NCBI RefSeq assembly: GCF_002242805.1
Contig: NZ_MCGQ01000052.1
Span: forward strand, 62,001-126,000
Source of the DNA: Streptomyces diastatochromogenes
GTDB lineage: Bacteria > Actinomycetota > Actinomycetes > Streptomycetales > Streptomycetaceae
DNA length: 64,000 nucleotides
Direction of reading: 5' to 3'
This document shows positions 16,605-33,732 of this stretch, one piece after another; position 1 is the first letter of the stretch, and every line of letters begins with the position of its first letter. The notes below the pieces were generated by a model, which saw only the letters and a list, made by a program, of their open reading frames with translations, was not told the origin of the DNA and did no database searches. The translations under genes were made by a program, and so were the position numbers.

Positions 16605-17855
16605 CTACCGCATCTCGCGTACCGCCCGCGACCCCAGCACCGCCACGGCGGTCGCGGCGAGCACGCAGGCCACCACCCCGAACAGGGCGAGCGTGTCGAC
16701 GCGGGCCAGTGCGCCGCACACGATGAGCGACAGGGGGGCGGCGGCGTAGCCGAGGACCATGTCGACGGAGACGACCCGGCTGAGTACGTTCTGCGGGATG
16801 TTGCGCTGGATCCAGCTCAGCCCGAACACGCCCTGGAAGCCGATCGCGAAGCCCATGGCGAGTACGGTCGCGATCACGGCCGGCGTGCTGTGCACCAGCC
16901 CGAGCACGGCCATCCCGGCGCCGAGCCAGCCCGCGAGTCCGGCCACCAGCAGGCCGACCCGGGGCCGGCCGCCGAGCGCGCCGCCGGCCAGGGTGCCGAG
17001 CATGGCACCCCCGGCGAGGGAGCCGTTGAGCACGCCCAGCGTGGCCGAGCCGCCGCGCAGTACCTGGTCCGCGAGGGTGGCGAAGCCGACCGTGAAGGGC
17101 CCGGCGTAACAGAAGTTGACGGCGGTGTCGAGGGCGACGACGGTGCGCAGCCGGGGGTCGCGCCAGGTGTAGGTCACGCCCTCGCGGATGCGGGCGCCCA
17201 GGGACTTGGGCGCGTCCTCGGCGGTCGGCGCGGCGGACTTGGCGGTCCGGGGCCGGGTGCGGATGCTCGCGACGCACCAGCCGCACAGGGCGAAGCAGAC
17301 GGCGTCGACGAGGAAGGCGACCGGCGCCCGGGTCAGGGCGATGACCACACCGCCGACGGCCGGTCCGACCACGGCGGCCGTCCGCGATCCGGCGCCCAGC
17401 AGCGCGTTGGCCGGGGTGAGGAGCTGTTCGTCGACCACGGACGGCAGGATGGAGACTCGGGCGGGCTGGAAGAAGGCGTCGACGGCGCCGAAGGCCGCGG
17501 CGGCGGCGCACAGCATCCACACCGTCAGATGCCCGCTCAGCCCGGCCAGTCCGACCCCCGCCATCAGCCCGGCCCGGGTCCAGCTGGAGGCGACCATGAG
17601 CGTGCGGGTGGACCAGGAGTCGCTGAGGGTGCCGCCGACCAGGGTGAGCAGGGCGCGGGGCACGGCCTGGAAGGCGAGGACGTAGCCGAGGGCGAGGGTG
17701 GAGCCGGTCAGGCCGAGGGTGATCCAGGAGAAGGCGACGACGCTGAAGCCGTCGCCGAGCAGGGACAACGACTGTCCCAGCCAGAGGAGTTGGAAGGGGC
17801 GGTGCCGGGCGGGTGCCCACAGCCGTGGACCGGCGCCGGCGAGGGTGGTGGCCAT
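16605..17855 (-). CDS. MFS transporter (putative peptide exporter of the NRPS operon)
   Basis: A 416-residue, roughly 12-helix major facilitator (FQLLWLGQSLSLLGDGFSVVAFSW at the start) of the DHA3/enterobactin-exporter-like group. The ATG at 17855 has AAAGG upstream. It is the last gene of the leftward NRPS1-NRPS2-P450-MFS unit, 73 nt after the P450, and is the best candidate for exporting the peptide product. Confidence 0.88.
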   Translation of the reverse strand: MATTLAGAGPRLWAPARHRPFQLLWLGQSLSLLGDGFSVVAFSWITLGLTGSTLALGYVLAFQAVPRALLTLVGGTLSDSWSTRTLMVASSWTRAGLMAGVGLAGLSGHLTVWMLCAAAAAFGAVDAFFQPARVSILPSVVDEQLLTPANALLGAGSRTAAVVGPAVGGVVIALTRAPVAFLVDAVCFALCGWCVASIRTRPRTAKSAAPTAEDAPKSLGARIREGVTYTWRDPRLRTVVALDTAVNFCYAGPFTVGFATLADQVLRGGSATLGVLNGSLAGGAMLGTLAGGALGGRPRVGLLVAGLAGWLGAGMAVLGLVHSTPAVIATVLAMGFAIGFQGVFGLSWIQRNIPQNVLSRVVSVDMVLGYAAAPLSLIVCGALARVDTLALFGVVACVLAATAVAVLGSRAVREMR

Positions 17856-17928
17856 GGTGGAGCCTTTCGTGATCGGCGGGGCGCGGCACCCGGCGGGAGC
17901 GGCCGGGTGCCGCGGCGCGGGTCGGCGG

Positions 17929-19154
17929 TCAGTAGCGGACGGGCAGGGCGGTGAGGCTGCGGTTGAGCAAGGAGGGCTGCCAGGTGAGCCGGTCGGGGTC
18001 CGCCACCGTGAGGCCCGGGTGGTCACGCACCAGCGTCTCCACGGCGGCCACGGCCACGAGTCGGGCCAGGGCGGCGCCGATGCAGAAGTGGGCGCCGAAG
18101 CCGAAGCCGAGGTGGGTGGCTCCGGTGCGGCGGACGTCGAACCGGTCGGGGTCCTCAAAGCGGGCCGGGTCGCGGTTGGCGGCGGCGGTCACCAGGAAGA
18201 TCCGGTCCCCCGCGCGCAGGGTGTGGCCGTCGAGGCCGAGGTCGCGGGCGGCGGTGCGGATCGACATCTTGGACGGGCCGTCCAAGCGCAGCGCCTCCTC
18301 CACAGTCCCTTGCACCAGCCCCAAATCCTCACGGACCGCCGCCAGTTGAACGGGACGGGCGTGCAGGGCCAGGACGGTGTTGGCGATGAGGTTGCTGGTG
18401 GTCTCCCCGCCGGCGAACGCCATCTGGGTGAGCATCCCGACGAACTCCTCCTCGGTGACCGAGTCCCCCACCCGGCCCTCCCGCAGCACCTGGCTGATCA
18501 GATCGTCGGCCGGTTCGGCCCGGCGCCGGGCGACCAGGTCGGCGAGGTAGTCCTCCAGGCTCACCAGCGCCTGCAGGGAGGCCCGGTACTCGCTCTCCTC
18601 CTGGGCGGTGCCGAGGACGAGGTCGGCGACGCGGGCGTTCCAGTACCAGAAGGAGGGGGCGTCGGTGCGCGGGATGCCGAGCCAGCGGGCGAAGACCAGG
18701 GCGGGCAGGGGCTTGGCGACGTCGGCCATCAGGTCACCGGTGCGGCCGGGGCTGGCCCGGCGGGCGAGGACGGCCGCCGTGGCCTTCTCGGTGAAGGCGC
18801 GGTAGCGGGCCACGGCCCGGGCGGCGAACGCCTCCTGGAACACCTGGCGCAGTCTGCGGTGGTGCGGCGGATCGTTGAAGACCATCCAGCGGGACAGGAT
18901 CCCGAAGGCCCGCTCGGCGTCCGCGCGGGCGCCCTGCGGGACCGCGTCCATCAAGGGCCGTACCCGGTCGGCCGAGACGGCGGGGTCGCGCAGGCAGCGC
19001 ATGACCTGGTCGTAACCGGTGACGAGCCAGGCGTGGTGCATCGGGCTCCAGTGGACCGGCGCGTGTGCGCGCAGCGCGTTCAGGTAGCCGTAGGGCTCGG
19101 CGACCAGGTCCGGGGAGAGCAGGTAGCGCTCGGCGAAGGCGGGGGCGACGGTGG

Positions 19155-19158
<4 letters not shown>
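17929..19158 (-). CDS. Cytochrome P450
   Basis: A 409-residue bacterial P450. The I-helix oxygen-binding motif is FAGGETTSN, the K-helix ExxR is EALR, and the heme loop is FGFGAHFCIG with the axial Cys. No membrane anchor, as expected for the soluble bacterial class. Its ATG overlaps the NRPS stop (ATGA), so it is co-translated with the terminating NRPS. It likely tailors the peptide or a carrier-bound residue; hydroxylation or cross-linking cannot be distinguished. No ferredoxin gene is adjacent. Confidence 0.95.
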
Positions 19159-26465
<7,307 letters not shown>

Positions 26466-26524
26466 GAGGGCAACTCCGTTCTCACTCTGGGAAAGAAGCC
26501 GGCGATGGGTAGGGCCGGCCCGGG

Positions 26525-26647
26525 CGCGCAGCAGGCGGGCCTGGACGGCCGGGAGGCGACCGTGGCGCTCAGCAGGCGGGCCTCGACGCCCGGAAGGCGA
26601 CCGCGGCGCTCAGCAAGCGGACCTCGACGCCAGGAAGGCAGCTGTGG
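26525..26647. repeat. Three 41-nt tandem repeats between the two NRPS genes
   Basis: Units at 26525-26565, 26566-26606 and 26607-26647 share CGCTCAGCAGGCGGGCCTCG-type sequence and the GGAAGGCGACC end. A partial fourth copy runs into the NRPS1 stop. It fills most of the 185-nt gap. The period is not a multiple of three, as expected for non-coding DNA. Confidence 0.9.
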
Positions 26648-26650
26648 CGG

Positions 26651-29600
26651 TCAGAAGCCGGCCGTCAGGGAGAGGTCGATCTCGTCGTCGCTCATCTGCG
26701 AGATCAGCTCCAGCAGGCGGCGCTCCACCTCGGCGGCGAGCCGTTCCACAGTGGGATGCTCGAACAGGTCCCGGACCTGCAGCGGGCAGTCGAAGGCGGT
26801 CCGCAGGCGGGAGGTGACGGACACCGCGCGCAGGGAGTGCCCGCCCAGGGCGAAGAAGTCGTCGTGGACGCCGACCCGGGGCAGGTCGAGCACCTCGCAC
26901 CAGATCTGCGCGACGACCGTCTCGGCGGGGGTGCGCGGCGCCACGAAGGCGTGCGGTGCGGGTGCCACGGGGTCGGGCAGGGCGGCGGTGTCCAGCTTGC
27001 CCTGCACGGTCAGCGGCAGCCGGTCGAGCAGCACGAACGCCGACGGGACGAGGTAGTGGGGCAGGTGGGCCCGGCTGTGCGTCGCCAGGGACTCCTCCGA
27101 GAGTCCGGTACCGGCGGCGTAGCCGACGAGGGCCGGCTCGCCGTGCAGGGTGCGGACCACGACGGCCGCCGCCCGGACGCCGGGATGGCCGCGCAGCACC
27201 ACCTCGGCCTCTCCCGGCTCCACGCGGAACCCGCGAATCTTGACCTGGTCGTCGTTGCGGCCGAGGAACTCCAGTTCCCCGGAGGGCAGTCGGCGTACCA
27301 CGTCGCCGGTCCGGTAGAGCCGGCCGCCCGGCGCGCCGAACGGATCGGGTACGAAGCGCTCGGCCGTCGGGGCGGGACGGTCGAGGTAGCCCCGCGCCAC
27401 CTCCTGCCCTCCGATGAGGAGTTCGCCGAGAACCCCGTCCGGGACGAGTTCACCGAGGGTGTCCACCACGTAGGTGCGCCGGCTGCCCAGGGCGCGTCCG
27501 ATGGGCACCCGGCCGTGCGGGACCTCCTCGATACGGTGTGCGGTCGCGGAAATCACCGCCTCGGTGGGGCCGTAGGTGTTGATCACGGGCACGCCGGGCA
27601 CGTGCGCGAACCAGCGCGCCAAGGGGTCGGCGGGCAGTGCCTCTCCCCCGGTCACCAGCAGCCGCAGCGAGGCCAGTTGAGGGGCCAGGGCGTCCAGGCG
27701 GGCCACGACCTCCGCCCAGTAGGACGGCGTGAGTTCCATGACGGTCACCCGCTCGGCCGCGACGCGGGCGGCGAGTTCCTCCGGGGACCAGATCTCGTCC
27801 GGGCGCACGATCACCGTCGCCCCGGTGCTCAGCGCGGGCAGGATCTGCTCCAGCGAGGCGTCGAACGAGGTCGAGGCGAAGGAGAGCACCCGATCGGCAG
27901 CGGTCAGCCCGAACTCCTCGCGGGCTGCGGCCACATGGGCGTCCAGGGCGTGGTGCTCGACGCCCACCGCCTTGGGACGGCCGGTGGAGCCCGAGGTGAA
28001 GATGACGTAGGCGAGGTCACCCGGGTCAGGGACGTGCCGGGGGCCGTCGGACACCGGACGCACCCGGTCGACGTCGACCGCCACCGCGCCCAGCCCGGTG
28101 ACCTTCCCCCATGTTCCCGCGTCCGCGACCACATGCCGCACTCCCGCCTCCTGGAGCATGAACCGCAGTCGCTCCGCCGGGAGTCGGGCGTCGAGCGGGA
28201 CGTACACACCACCCACCCGCCATACGGCGATCATCCCGGCCACCGACCACACGCCCCGGCCCACGCACACACCCACGGCATCGCCGGGCGCGACCCCGAC
28301 GGCGGCCAGTTCAGCGGACAATCCACCGGTCAGCGCGTCCAGTTGGGCATAGTCAACGCTCCGCCCCTCGCACACGACGGCCGGGGCGTCCGGTCGGCCC
28401 GCCACCCGGAACCGCGGCGCCGACCGGGCGTCCCGGCCCGCGTCGGCCACCAGGTACCCCCGCTCCCGCGCGGTAAGCAGGGGCGCCTCGTCCACCCGGG
28501 TTCCGGGGTCGGCGAGGACGGCCCGCAGCAGTCGGCCGACGTGCCGGGCGAACCGGGTGGCCGTCTCCGGGTCGAAGAGGTCGGCGGCGTACTCCACGTT
28601 GAGCGCGAACCGGTCGGGCCGGACCAGGAAGGTGGCCGTCAGGTCGAACTTCGCCGAGGGCCAGGGCAGTTCGAAGCCGGTGGCATCCAGGCCCGGCAGT
28701 CCGGAGCCGCCCGTGCTCGCGTCCTGTACGTCCACCATGACCTGGAACAGCGGGTTGCGGGACAGGTCGCGCTCCGGGCGCAGCCGCTCCACGACCCGCT
28801 CGAAGGGCACCTCCTGGTGGTCGAAGGCGCCCAGGACGACGTCCCGCACCCGGTCCACGAGCCCGGCGAAGGTGGGCCGCCCGGAGAGGTCGGTGCGCAG
28901 CACCACCGTGTTGACGAAGAAGCCGACCAGCGGCTCCAGTTCGAGGCGGCCGCGCCCGGCGACGGGCGTGCCGACCGACACGTCGGTCTGTCCGGACCAG
29001 CGGGCGAGGACAGCCTGGGCGGCGGCCAGCAGCACCATGAAGCGGGTCGCGCCGCGCTCACGGGCGTACGCGTCCACCCGTTCGGCCAGGTCGGCGGGCA
29101 GCTCCACCTCGACGGCGCCGCCGCGGCCGGTGAACACCGAGGGCCGGGGCCGGTCGGTGGGCAGCTCCAGAGCCGGCGCGGCCTCCAGGGTGCCGTCCCA
29201 ATAGGCGAGTTGGGGCTCCAGCGCTCCGTTGTCGGCGCGGTCGCGCTGCCAGACGGCGAAGTCGCCGTACTGCACCGGCAACGGCGGCAACCCGGCACGC
29301 TCTCCCGCCCGCCGGGCCCGGTAGTGCAGGGCGAGTTCGTCGAGGAGGACGCCCTTGGACCAGCCGTCGGTGACCGCGTGGTGCAGGGCCACGACGACGA
29401 CGTGGTCGTCCGCGGCCAGCTCCCACACGCCGGCCCGCAGCAGCGGCGGCCGGGCGAGGTCGAACCGGCGGGTGGCGAGGGCCGCGGCCCGCCGTCGTAC
29501 GGCCTCCAGCCGGGCCTCCGCGTCCGGGGCCGTCGGCGCCTGTTCCCAGTGGAGCGGGACCGGCACGGGGTCGCAGACCTGCTGCACGGGACGGCCGTCG

Positions 29601-32600
29601 GACTCGACCAGCGCCGTGCGCAGCACCTCGTGCCGCTCGACCAGGTCGTCCAGGGCCTGCTGCCAGGCGGTGCGGTCGAGGCCGCCGCGGACCCGCCAGG
29701 CGTACCAGAGGAGGTAGGAGTCGCCCCGGTCGGAGGTGCGGTCCAGGAACCAGAGGCGTTCCTGGGCGAAGGACAGCGGCAGCGGGCGGGTTCGGTCGAC
29801 GGGGACCACCTCGGTGGTGCCGGACGCTCGGGCGGCGGCGACGCGCGGGGCGAAGCCCCGGACCGTGGGGTGCTCGAAGACCGTGCGCAGCTCGATCTCG
29901 CGGCCCAGGCGCTGGGCGATCCGGGAGACGGCCATGGTGGCGAGCAGGGAGTGTCCGCCGAGGTCGAAGAAGCTGTCGTCGATGCCGATCCGGTCCAGGC
30001 CCAGCACGTCCGCCCACACCTCGGCGACGATCCGCTCGGTCTCGTCGCGGGGCGGCGCGTAGGCGGCGTCGGCGGATCGGGCATGGGCGGGGTCCGGCAG
30101 GGCGGAGCGGTCGAGTTTGCCGGAGACGCCGACCGGCAGGGCCTCCAGGACGACGAACTCGGAGGGTACGGCGTGGTGCGGCAGGTGGCGGGCGCACCAG
30201 GCGCGCAGCTCCGCCCGGTCCACGGCCGCCCGCGCGTCCCCGGCCGGCACGACGTAGCCGACGAGGCTGCGTCCGGTGGCCCGGTCGGGGCGGGCGGCGG
30301 CCGCGGCTACCAGCGGGCAGGCGCGCAACACCGTCTCGATCTCCCCGAGTTCGATCCTGAAGCCCCGGATCTTGACCTGGTCGTCGTTGCGGCCGAGGAA
30401 CTCCAGGTCTCCGCCGGCCTGCCAGCGCACGAGGTCGCCGGTGCGGTACAGGCGGCTGCCGGGCGGTCCGTACGGGTCGGGCACGAAGCGCTCGGCCGTG
30501 AGGGCGGGGCGGCGCAGGTAGCCCCGGGCCACTTCCGTGCCGCCGATGAGGAGTTCGCCGGAGACTCCGACGGGAACCGGTTCGCCGTCGGCGTCGACCA
30601 CGTACACCCGGCGGTCGCCGAGCGGGCGGCCGATGGGCACGGTGCCGGTGGGCGGGCGGCCGATGGGTACGGTGTCAGCGGGCGGGCTGCCGACAGGCAC
30701 CGTGTCGGTGGGCGGTCCCGCGGCCTCGTAGGTGGTGGCGGTGACCGTGGTCTCGGTGGGCCCGTAGGCGTTGCACACGCGCACCCAGGGGACGGCGGCC
30801 CGCCAGACGGCGAGGGTGTCGGCCGGGACGGCCTCGCCGCCGAGGACCAGCAGGCGCAGGGAGGCGAGTGCCGCGGCCAGGCGCCGGTCGAGGGAGAGGG
30901 TCAGCTCCGCCCAGTACGTCGGGGGCACGTTGACGACGGTCAGGGCGTGCCGCTGGACGACCTCCGGGACCTGGGTGGGCAGCCAGGGTTCGTCGGGGCG
31001 CAGGACGACGGTCGCGCCGGAGGTGAGCGCGGGCAGCACCTGGTCCAGCGAGGCGTCGAAGGAGAAGGAGGCGAAGGCCAGCACCCGGTCGGCGGCGGTG
31101 ATGCCGAGGCGCTCGCGGGCGGCGGTCACATGGGAGGCGAGGGCGGCGTGTTCGACGCCGACCGCCTTGGGACGGCCGGTGGAGCCGGACGTGAAGATGA
31201 CGTGGGCCAGTTCACGGGGATCGGGGCGGTGCCGGGGCCCGTCGGCGGCGAGAGTGACGGCCGTGACGTCGACCGTGACCGGAGCCAGTGCCGCGGCCGT
31301 CTGCAGGGTCGCGGGGTCGGCGACGACGCAGGCCAACTGGGCCTCCTCGGCCATGAACCGCAGCCGCTCCGCAGGGAGTTCGGGGTCCAGGGGGACGTAC
31401 ACCCCGCCCGCCCGCCAGACCCCCTCGATCGCGGCGACCGACCACGGACTCCGGCGCAGCAGCACGCCCACCGGGCTGCCGGCCCCGACCCCGGCAGCCC
31501 CGAGCGCGCCGGCGAGCCCACCCGTCATCGCGTCCAGCCCGGCGTAGGTGACGCGGTCGTCACCGCATATCAGGGCGGTTGCGTCGGGACGTCCGGAGAA
31601 GGCGACCGTGGGCAGCGGCCCGGCGGGCCGGTCGGGGGCGTGCTGCCACTCGGGGCGCGGGCGGGCCGGGCCTGCCAGGGCCAGGGTGCGCGCCAACTCC
31701 TGCACCGGGGAGTCGGGATCGGCCAGCACGGACCGCACCAGGGCCACATAGGCGTCGGCGAACGCCCGCATGGTGGCGGTGTCGAAGAGGGCGGTGGCGT
31801 ACTGCAGGACGGCGGCGATGCTGCCGTCCGTGCGCAGGGTGAGGTCGAGGAAGACGTCCAGCGGGGTCTCGGCCAGTGGCGGCTCGACCAGCTCCACGGC
31901 CAGGCCGGGCATCCGCACCGGGCGGATCGGAGTGTTGAGCAAGGTGAACGACGCCTGCGCCAAAGGGTGCCGGGACAGGTCCCGCCCGCCGCCCACCGCG
32001 CCGACCACGTGGTCGAACGGAGCCTCGGCGTGGGAGAGGTCCGCCAGCACCCGCCCGCGCACCCGGTCCAGCAGCGCGGCGAAGCCCGGCCGGCCGGACA
32101 GGTCCGTACGCACCACGACCGTGTTGACGAGCGGGCCGATGAGGCCGGGGGCACCGCGCTGGGCGCGGTCGGCGAGCGTGCTGCACACGGCGACGTCCGT
32201 ACGGCCCGACCAGTGGCCGAGGAGCGCCTGGTAGACGGTGAGCAGCAGCATGTAGCGGGTGGCGCGCCGGGAGCGGGCAAGGGCGTCGACGTCGGCGACC
32301 AGGTCGGCGGGCAGGTCGAAACGGACGACGTCGCCGGAGCCGTCCCAGACCTGGGGGCGCGGCCGGTCGGTGGGCAGGTCGAGCGGGGTCAGACCGGCGA
32401 GGCGGTCCCGCCAGTGGCCGAGCAGCCGCTCCATCCGGTCCCCGGACAGCCGTAGGGCCTGGGCGCGGGCGAGGTCGGTGTACCGCACGGCGGGCGGGGC
32501 GACGGGCTCGCCGCGGTATCCGGCGGCGAGTTCGTCCAGCAGGACACCCCAGGACCAGCCGTCCACGGCGATGTGATGGACCTCGACCAGCAGCAGGTGC

Positions 32601-32995
32601 TCGTCGGGCGCGACCCGGGCGAGCGTGGCCCGGACCGGGTGCTGCGCGGACAGGTCCACCGGACGGCCCAGGTACCGGGCGAAGAGGTCGTCGGGGCCGT
32701 CCGCCTCGGTCCGCTCCAGGACGATCCCGGCGGGGGCGTCCACGACCGGCACCGGCTCTCCGCCGGCCGCGGTGAACCGGGTGCGCAGCACCTCGTGCCG
32801 CTCCACGATCCCGGACAGGGCCCGCTCCAGGCGTGCCGCGTCGAGGCTCCCGCGCAGCCTGAGCACCAGCGGAAGCGTGGACCCGGTCGATCGGCCGGCC
32901 AGCTGGTCCAGGAACCACAGCCTGCGCTGCGCGAAGGATGCCGTGGGAGTGTCGCCGTCGGTCGGTGCCCCCGCGGGGGCCGGGCCTGCTGTCAC
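26651..32995 (-). CDS. NRPS, C-A-T-C-A-T (initiating or upstream synthetase)
   Basis: 2114 residues from GTG 32995, which has GGAGG six bases upstream; an upstream in-frame extension lacks domain homology. Layout: C (~20-440, EVHHIAVDGWS), A (~490-960), T (~985-1055, DLGGHSL), C (~1075-1510, LHHAVTDGWS), A (~1545-2000), T (~2020-2085, ALGGHSL), then a short C-terminal helix (LLELISQMSDDEID) that may dock to NRPS2. Pocket residues read D-A-D-N-V-G-A-V-T-K and D-A-E-E-V-G-T-I-S-K. Asp/Glu at positions 239 and 278 suggests amine- or guanidine-bearing side chains. A starter C domain hints at N-acylation or an upstream donor. The first A domain contains a 30-nt x 3 tandem duplication. Confidence 0.95.
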   Translation of the reverse strand: MTAGPAPAGAPTDGDTPTASFAQRRLWFLDQLAGRSTGSTLPLVLRLRGSLDAARLERALSGIVERHEVLRTRFTAAGGEPVPVVDAPAGIVLERTEADGPDDLFARYLGRPVDLSAQHPVRATLARVAPDEHLLLVEVHHIAVDGWSWGVLLDELAAGYRGEPVAPPAVRYTDLARAQALRLSGDRMERLLGHWRDRLAGLTPLDLPTDRPRPQVWDGSGDVVRFDLPADLVADVDALARSRRATRYMLLLTVYQALLGHWSGRTDVAVCSTLADRAQRGAPGLIGPLVNTVVVRTDLSGRPGFAALLDRVRGRVLADLSHAEAPFDHVVGAVGGGRDLSRHPLAQASFTLLNTPIRPVRMPGLAVELVEPPLAETPLDVFLDLTLRTDGSIAAVLQYATALFDTATMRAFADAYVALVRSVLADPDSPVQELARTLALAGPARPRPEWQHAPDRPAGPLPTVAFSGRPDATALICGDDRVTYAGLDAMTGGLAGALGAAGVGAGSPVGVLLRRSPWSVAAIEGVWRAGGVYVPLDPELPAERLRFMAEEAQLACVVADPATLQTAAALAPVTVDVTAVTLAADGPRHRPDPRELAHVIFTSGSTGRPKAVGVEHAALASHVTAARERLGITAADRVLAFASFSFDASLDQVLPALTSGATVVLRPDEPWLPTQVPEVVQRHALTVVNVPPTYWAELTLSLDRRLAAALASLRLLVLGGEAVPADTLAVWRAAVPWVRVCNAYGPTETTVTATTYEAAGPPTDTVPVGSPPADTVPIGRPPTGTVPIGRPLGDRRVYVVDADGEPVPVGVSGELLIGGTEVARGYLRRPALTAERFVPDPYGPPGSRLYRTGDLVRWQAGGDLEFLGRNDDQVKIRGFRIELGEIETVLRACPLVAAAAARPDRATGRSLVGYVVPAGDARAAVDRAELRAWCARHLPHHAVPSEFVVLEALPVGVSGKLDRSALPDPAHARSADAAYAPPRDETERIVAEVWADVLGLDRIGIDDSFFDLGGHSLLATMAVSRIAQRLGREIELRTVFEHPTVRGFAPRVAAARASGTTEVVPVDRTRPLPLSFAQERLWFLDRTSDRGDSYLLWYAWRVRGGLDRTAWQQALDDLVERHEVLRTALVESDGRPVQQVCDPVPVPLHWEQAPTAPDAEARLEAVRRRAAALATRRFDLARPPLLRAGVWELAADDHVVVVALHHAVTDGWSKGVLLDELALHYRARRAGERAGLPPLPVQYGDFAVWQRDRADNGALEPQLAYWDGTLEAAPALELPTDRPRPSVFTGRGGAVEVELPADLAERVDAYARERGATRFMVLLAAAQAVLARWSGQTDVSVGTPVAGRGRLELEPLVGFFVNTVVLRTDLSGRPTFAGLVDRVRDVVLGAFDHQEVPFERVVERLRPERDLSRNPLFQVMVDVQDASTGGSGLPGLDATGFELPWPSAKFDLTATFLVRPDRFALNVEYAADLFDPETATRFARHVGRLLRAVLADPGTRVDEAPLLTARERGYLVADAGRDARSAPRFRVAGRPDAPAVVCEGRSVDYAQLDALTGGLSAELAAVGVAPGDAVGVCVGRGVWSVAGMIAVWRVGGVYVPLDARLPAERLRFMLQEAGVRHVVADAGTWGKVTGLGAVAVDVDRVRPVSDGPRHVPDPGDLAYVIFTSGSTGRPKAVGVEHHALDAHVAAAREEFGLTAADRVLSFASTSFDASLEQILPALSTGATVIVRPDEIWSPEELAARVAAERVTVMELTPSYWAEVVARLDALAPQLASLRLLVTGGEALPADPLARWFAHVPGVPVINTYGPTEAVISATAHRIEEVPHGRVPIGRALGSRRTYVVDTLGELVPDGVLGELLIGGQEVARGYLDRPAPTAERFVPDPFGAPGGRLYRTGDVVRRLPSGELEFLGRNDDQVKIRGFRVEPGEAEVVLRGHPGVRAAAVVVRTLHGEPALVGYAAGTGLSEESLATHSRAHLPHYLVPSAFVLLDRLPLTVQGKLDTAALPDPVAPAPHAFVAPRTPAETVVAQIWCEVLDLPRVGVHDDFFALGGHSLRAVSVTSRLRTAFDCPLQVRDLFEHPTVERLAAEVERRLLELISQMSDDEIDLSLTAGF
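30631..30720. repeat. Three 30-nt in-frame repeats inside an A domain
   Basis: Units 30631-30660, 30661-30690 and 30691-30720 encode PPTGTVPIGR, PPADTVPIGR and PPTDTVPVGS. Adenylation domains normally have this VPIGRP loop once, between motifs A5 and A6, so the copies enlarge a surface loop. Confidence 0.9.
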
Positions 32996-33177
32996 TGTGC
33001 GCCTCCAAGCCGTGTTTTCCAGCAGACTGCCGCCGGCGCCCGAGGGCCCATAGGGAAGAAGACGCAGCACCGGACGCAGAGCGGCCTGCCCGCCCCTCCC
33101 TCCGGCCGCCGGCTGAGTAGCGGGCCACACCCCCCTGAGTAGGCGCACTCAGGCCCCAACGGTCGCCGGCTCCTACC
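32996..33177. promoter_or_regulatory. Upstream region of the NRPS operon
   Basis: This 182-nt gap carries an inverted repeat CCTGAGT-N6-ACTCAGG (33134-33140 / 33147-33153). A second CTGAGTAG copy at 33113-33120 lies 22 bp away, about two helical turns. These are plausible regulator sites for the leftward NRPS promoter or the rightward small gene. No clear -35/-10 pair. Confidence 0.45.
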
Positions 33178-33492
33178 GTGGCGACAGGTCGAGGAGGTCG
33201 TCATGAGCAGCGGGTGCTGGCCGGATGCGCAGCGCTGCTCAACGCATGCGCCTTCTATATCTCGATCTTCGCCACGGACGACTGCTCGTCACAGAACCCG
33301 GCGTTCCGCTGCACGGACAACGGCCTGCTGGCCATGTTGGGCCTGCCGTGGGCGGGCCTGGCCTGCGCGGTGAGCGCCGCCCTCGCCGTCGCCATCCGGT
33401 GGCGCGGAGGCTGGGTGTGGTGCGGGCTGCCGGTCGGGGCGCTGGTGTATGTGGCAGGGCTGGCGGGGACGTTGGGGGTGATGACGTCGTGA
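33178..33492 (+). CDS. Small integral membrane protein, possibly frameshifted at its start
   Basis: About 95-104 residues with three hydrophobic segments. The strongest is LLAMLGLPWAGLACAVSAAL. Cys residues sit in an extracytoplasmic-looking loop (DDCSSQNPAFRCTDNG). This recalls VKOR-like proteins but lacks their CxxC, so no function is assigned. An excellent ribosome binding site (GAGGAGG) precedes an ATG at 33203 that is out of frame with the conserved-looking body; a one- or two-base slip near the GGG at 33211-33213 would join them. Otherwise translation begins at GTG 33178 or GTG 33214. It diverges from the NRPS operon. Confidence 0.5.
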   Translation: MATGRGGRHEQRVLAGCAALLNACAFYISIFATDDCSSQNPAFRCTDNGLLAMLGLPWAGLACAVSAALAVAIRWRGGWVWCGLPVGALVYVAGLAGTLGVMTS

Positions 33493-33732
33493 TCGAGGTC
33501 CTACGACTCCAGGTGTCGCAGGATCACCGGGACCCGCCACGCCTTCGAGGACACCGCGTTCCCGGGGTGTGAGGCGGGTCGGTGGATCTCCCGACGACGC
33601 GCTGCGCCCAGACCATCGCCTACCAAACCGATGGACAAACGCTGCTGCTTGAAGGGTTCTGGCTCAACTTCTGTGAAGCGCACACTGTGAGTAACGGCAA
33701 ATTGTTGGATGAGGATCGTGCACAGTGGTGGT
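33493..33732. other. Intergenic, no gene recognised
   Basis: 240 nt of lower GC than the cluster. Short open frames on both strands have no recognisable similarity or ribosome binding site. It may be degraded DNA at the cluster boundary. Confidence 0.4.

Noticed and set aside
26756..32455. 1899-codon plus-strand open frame opposite NRPS1
   Set aside because: Same reason: the minus strand encodes ordered C-A-T domains with all core motifs.
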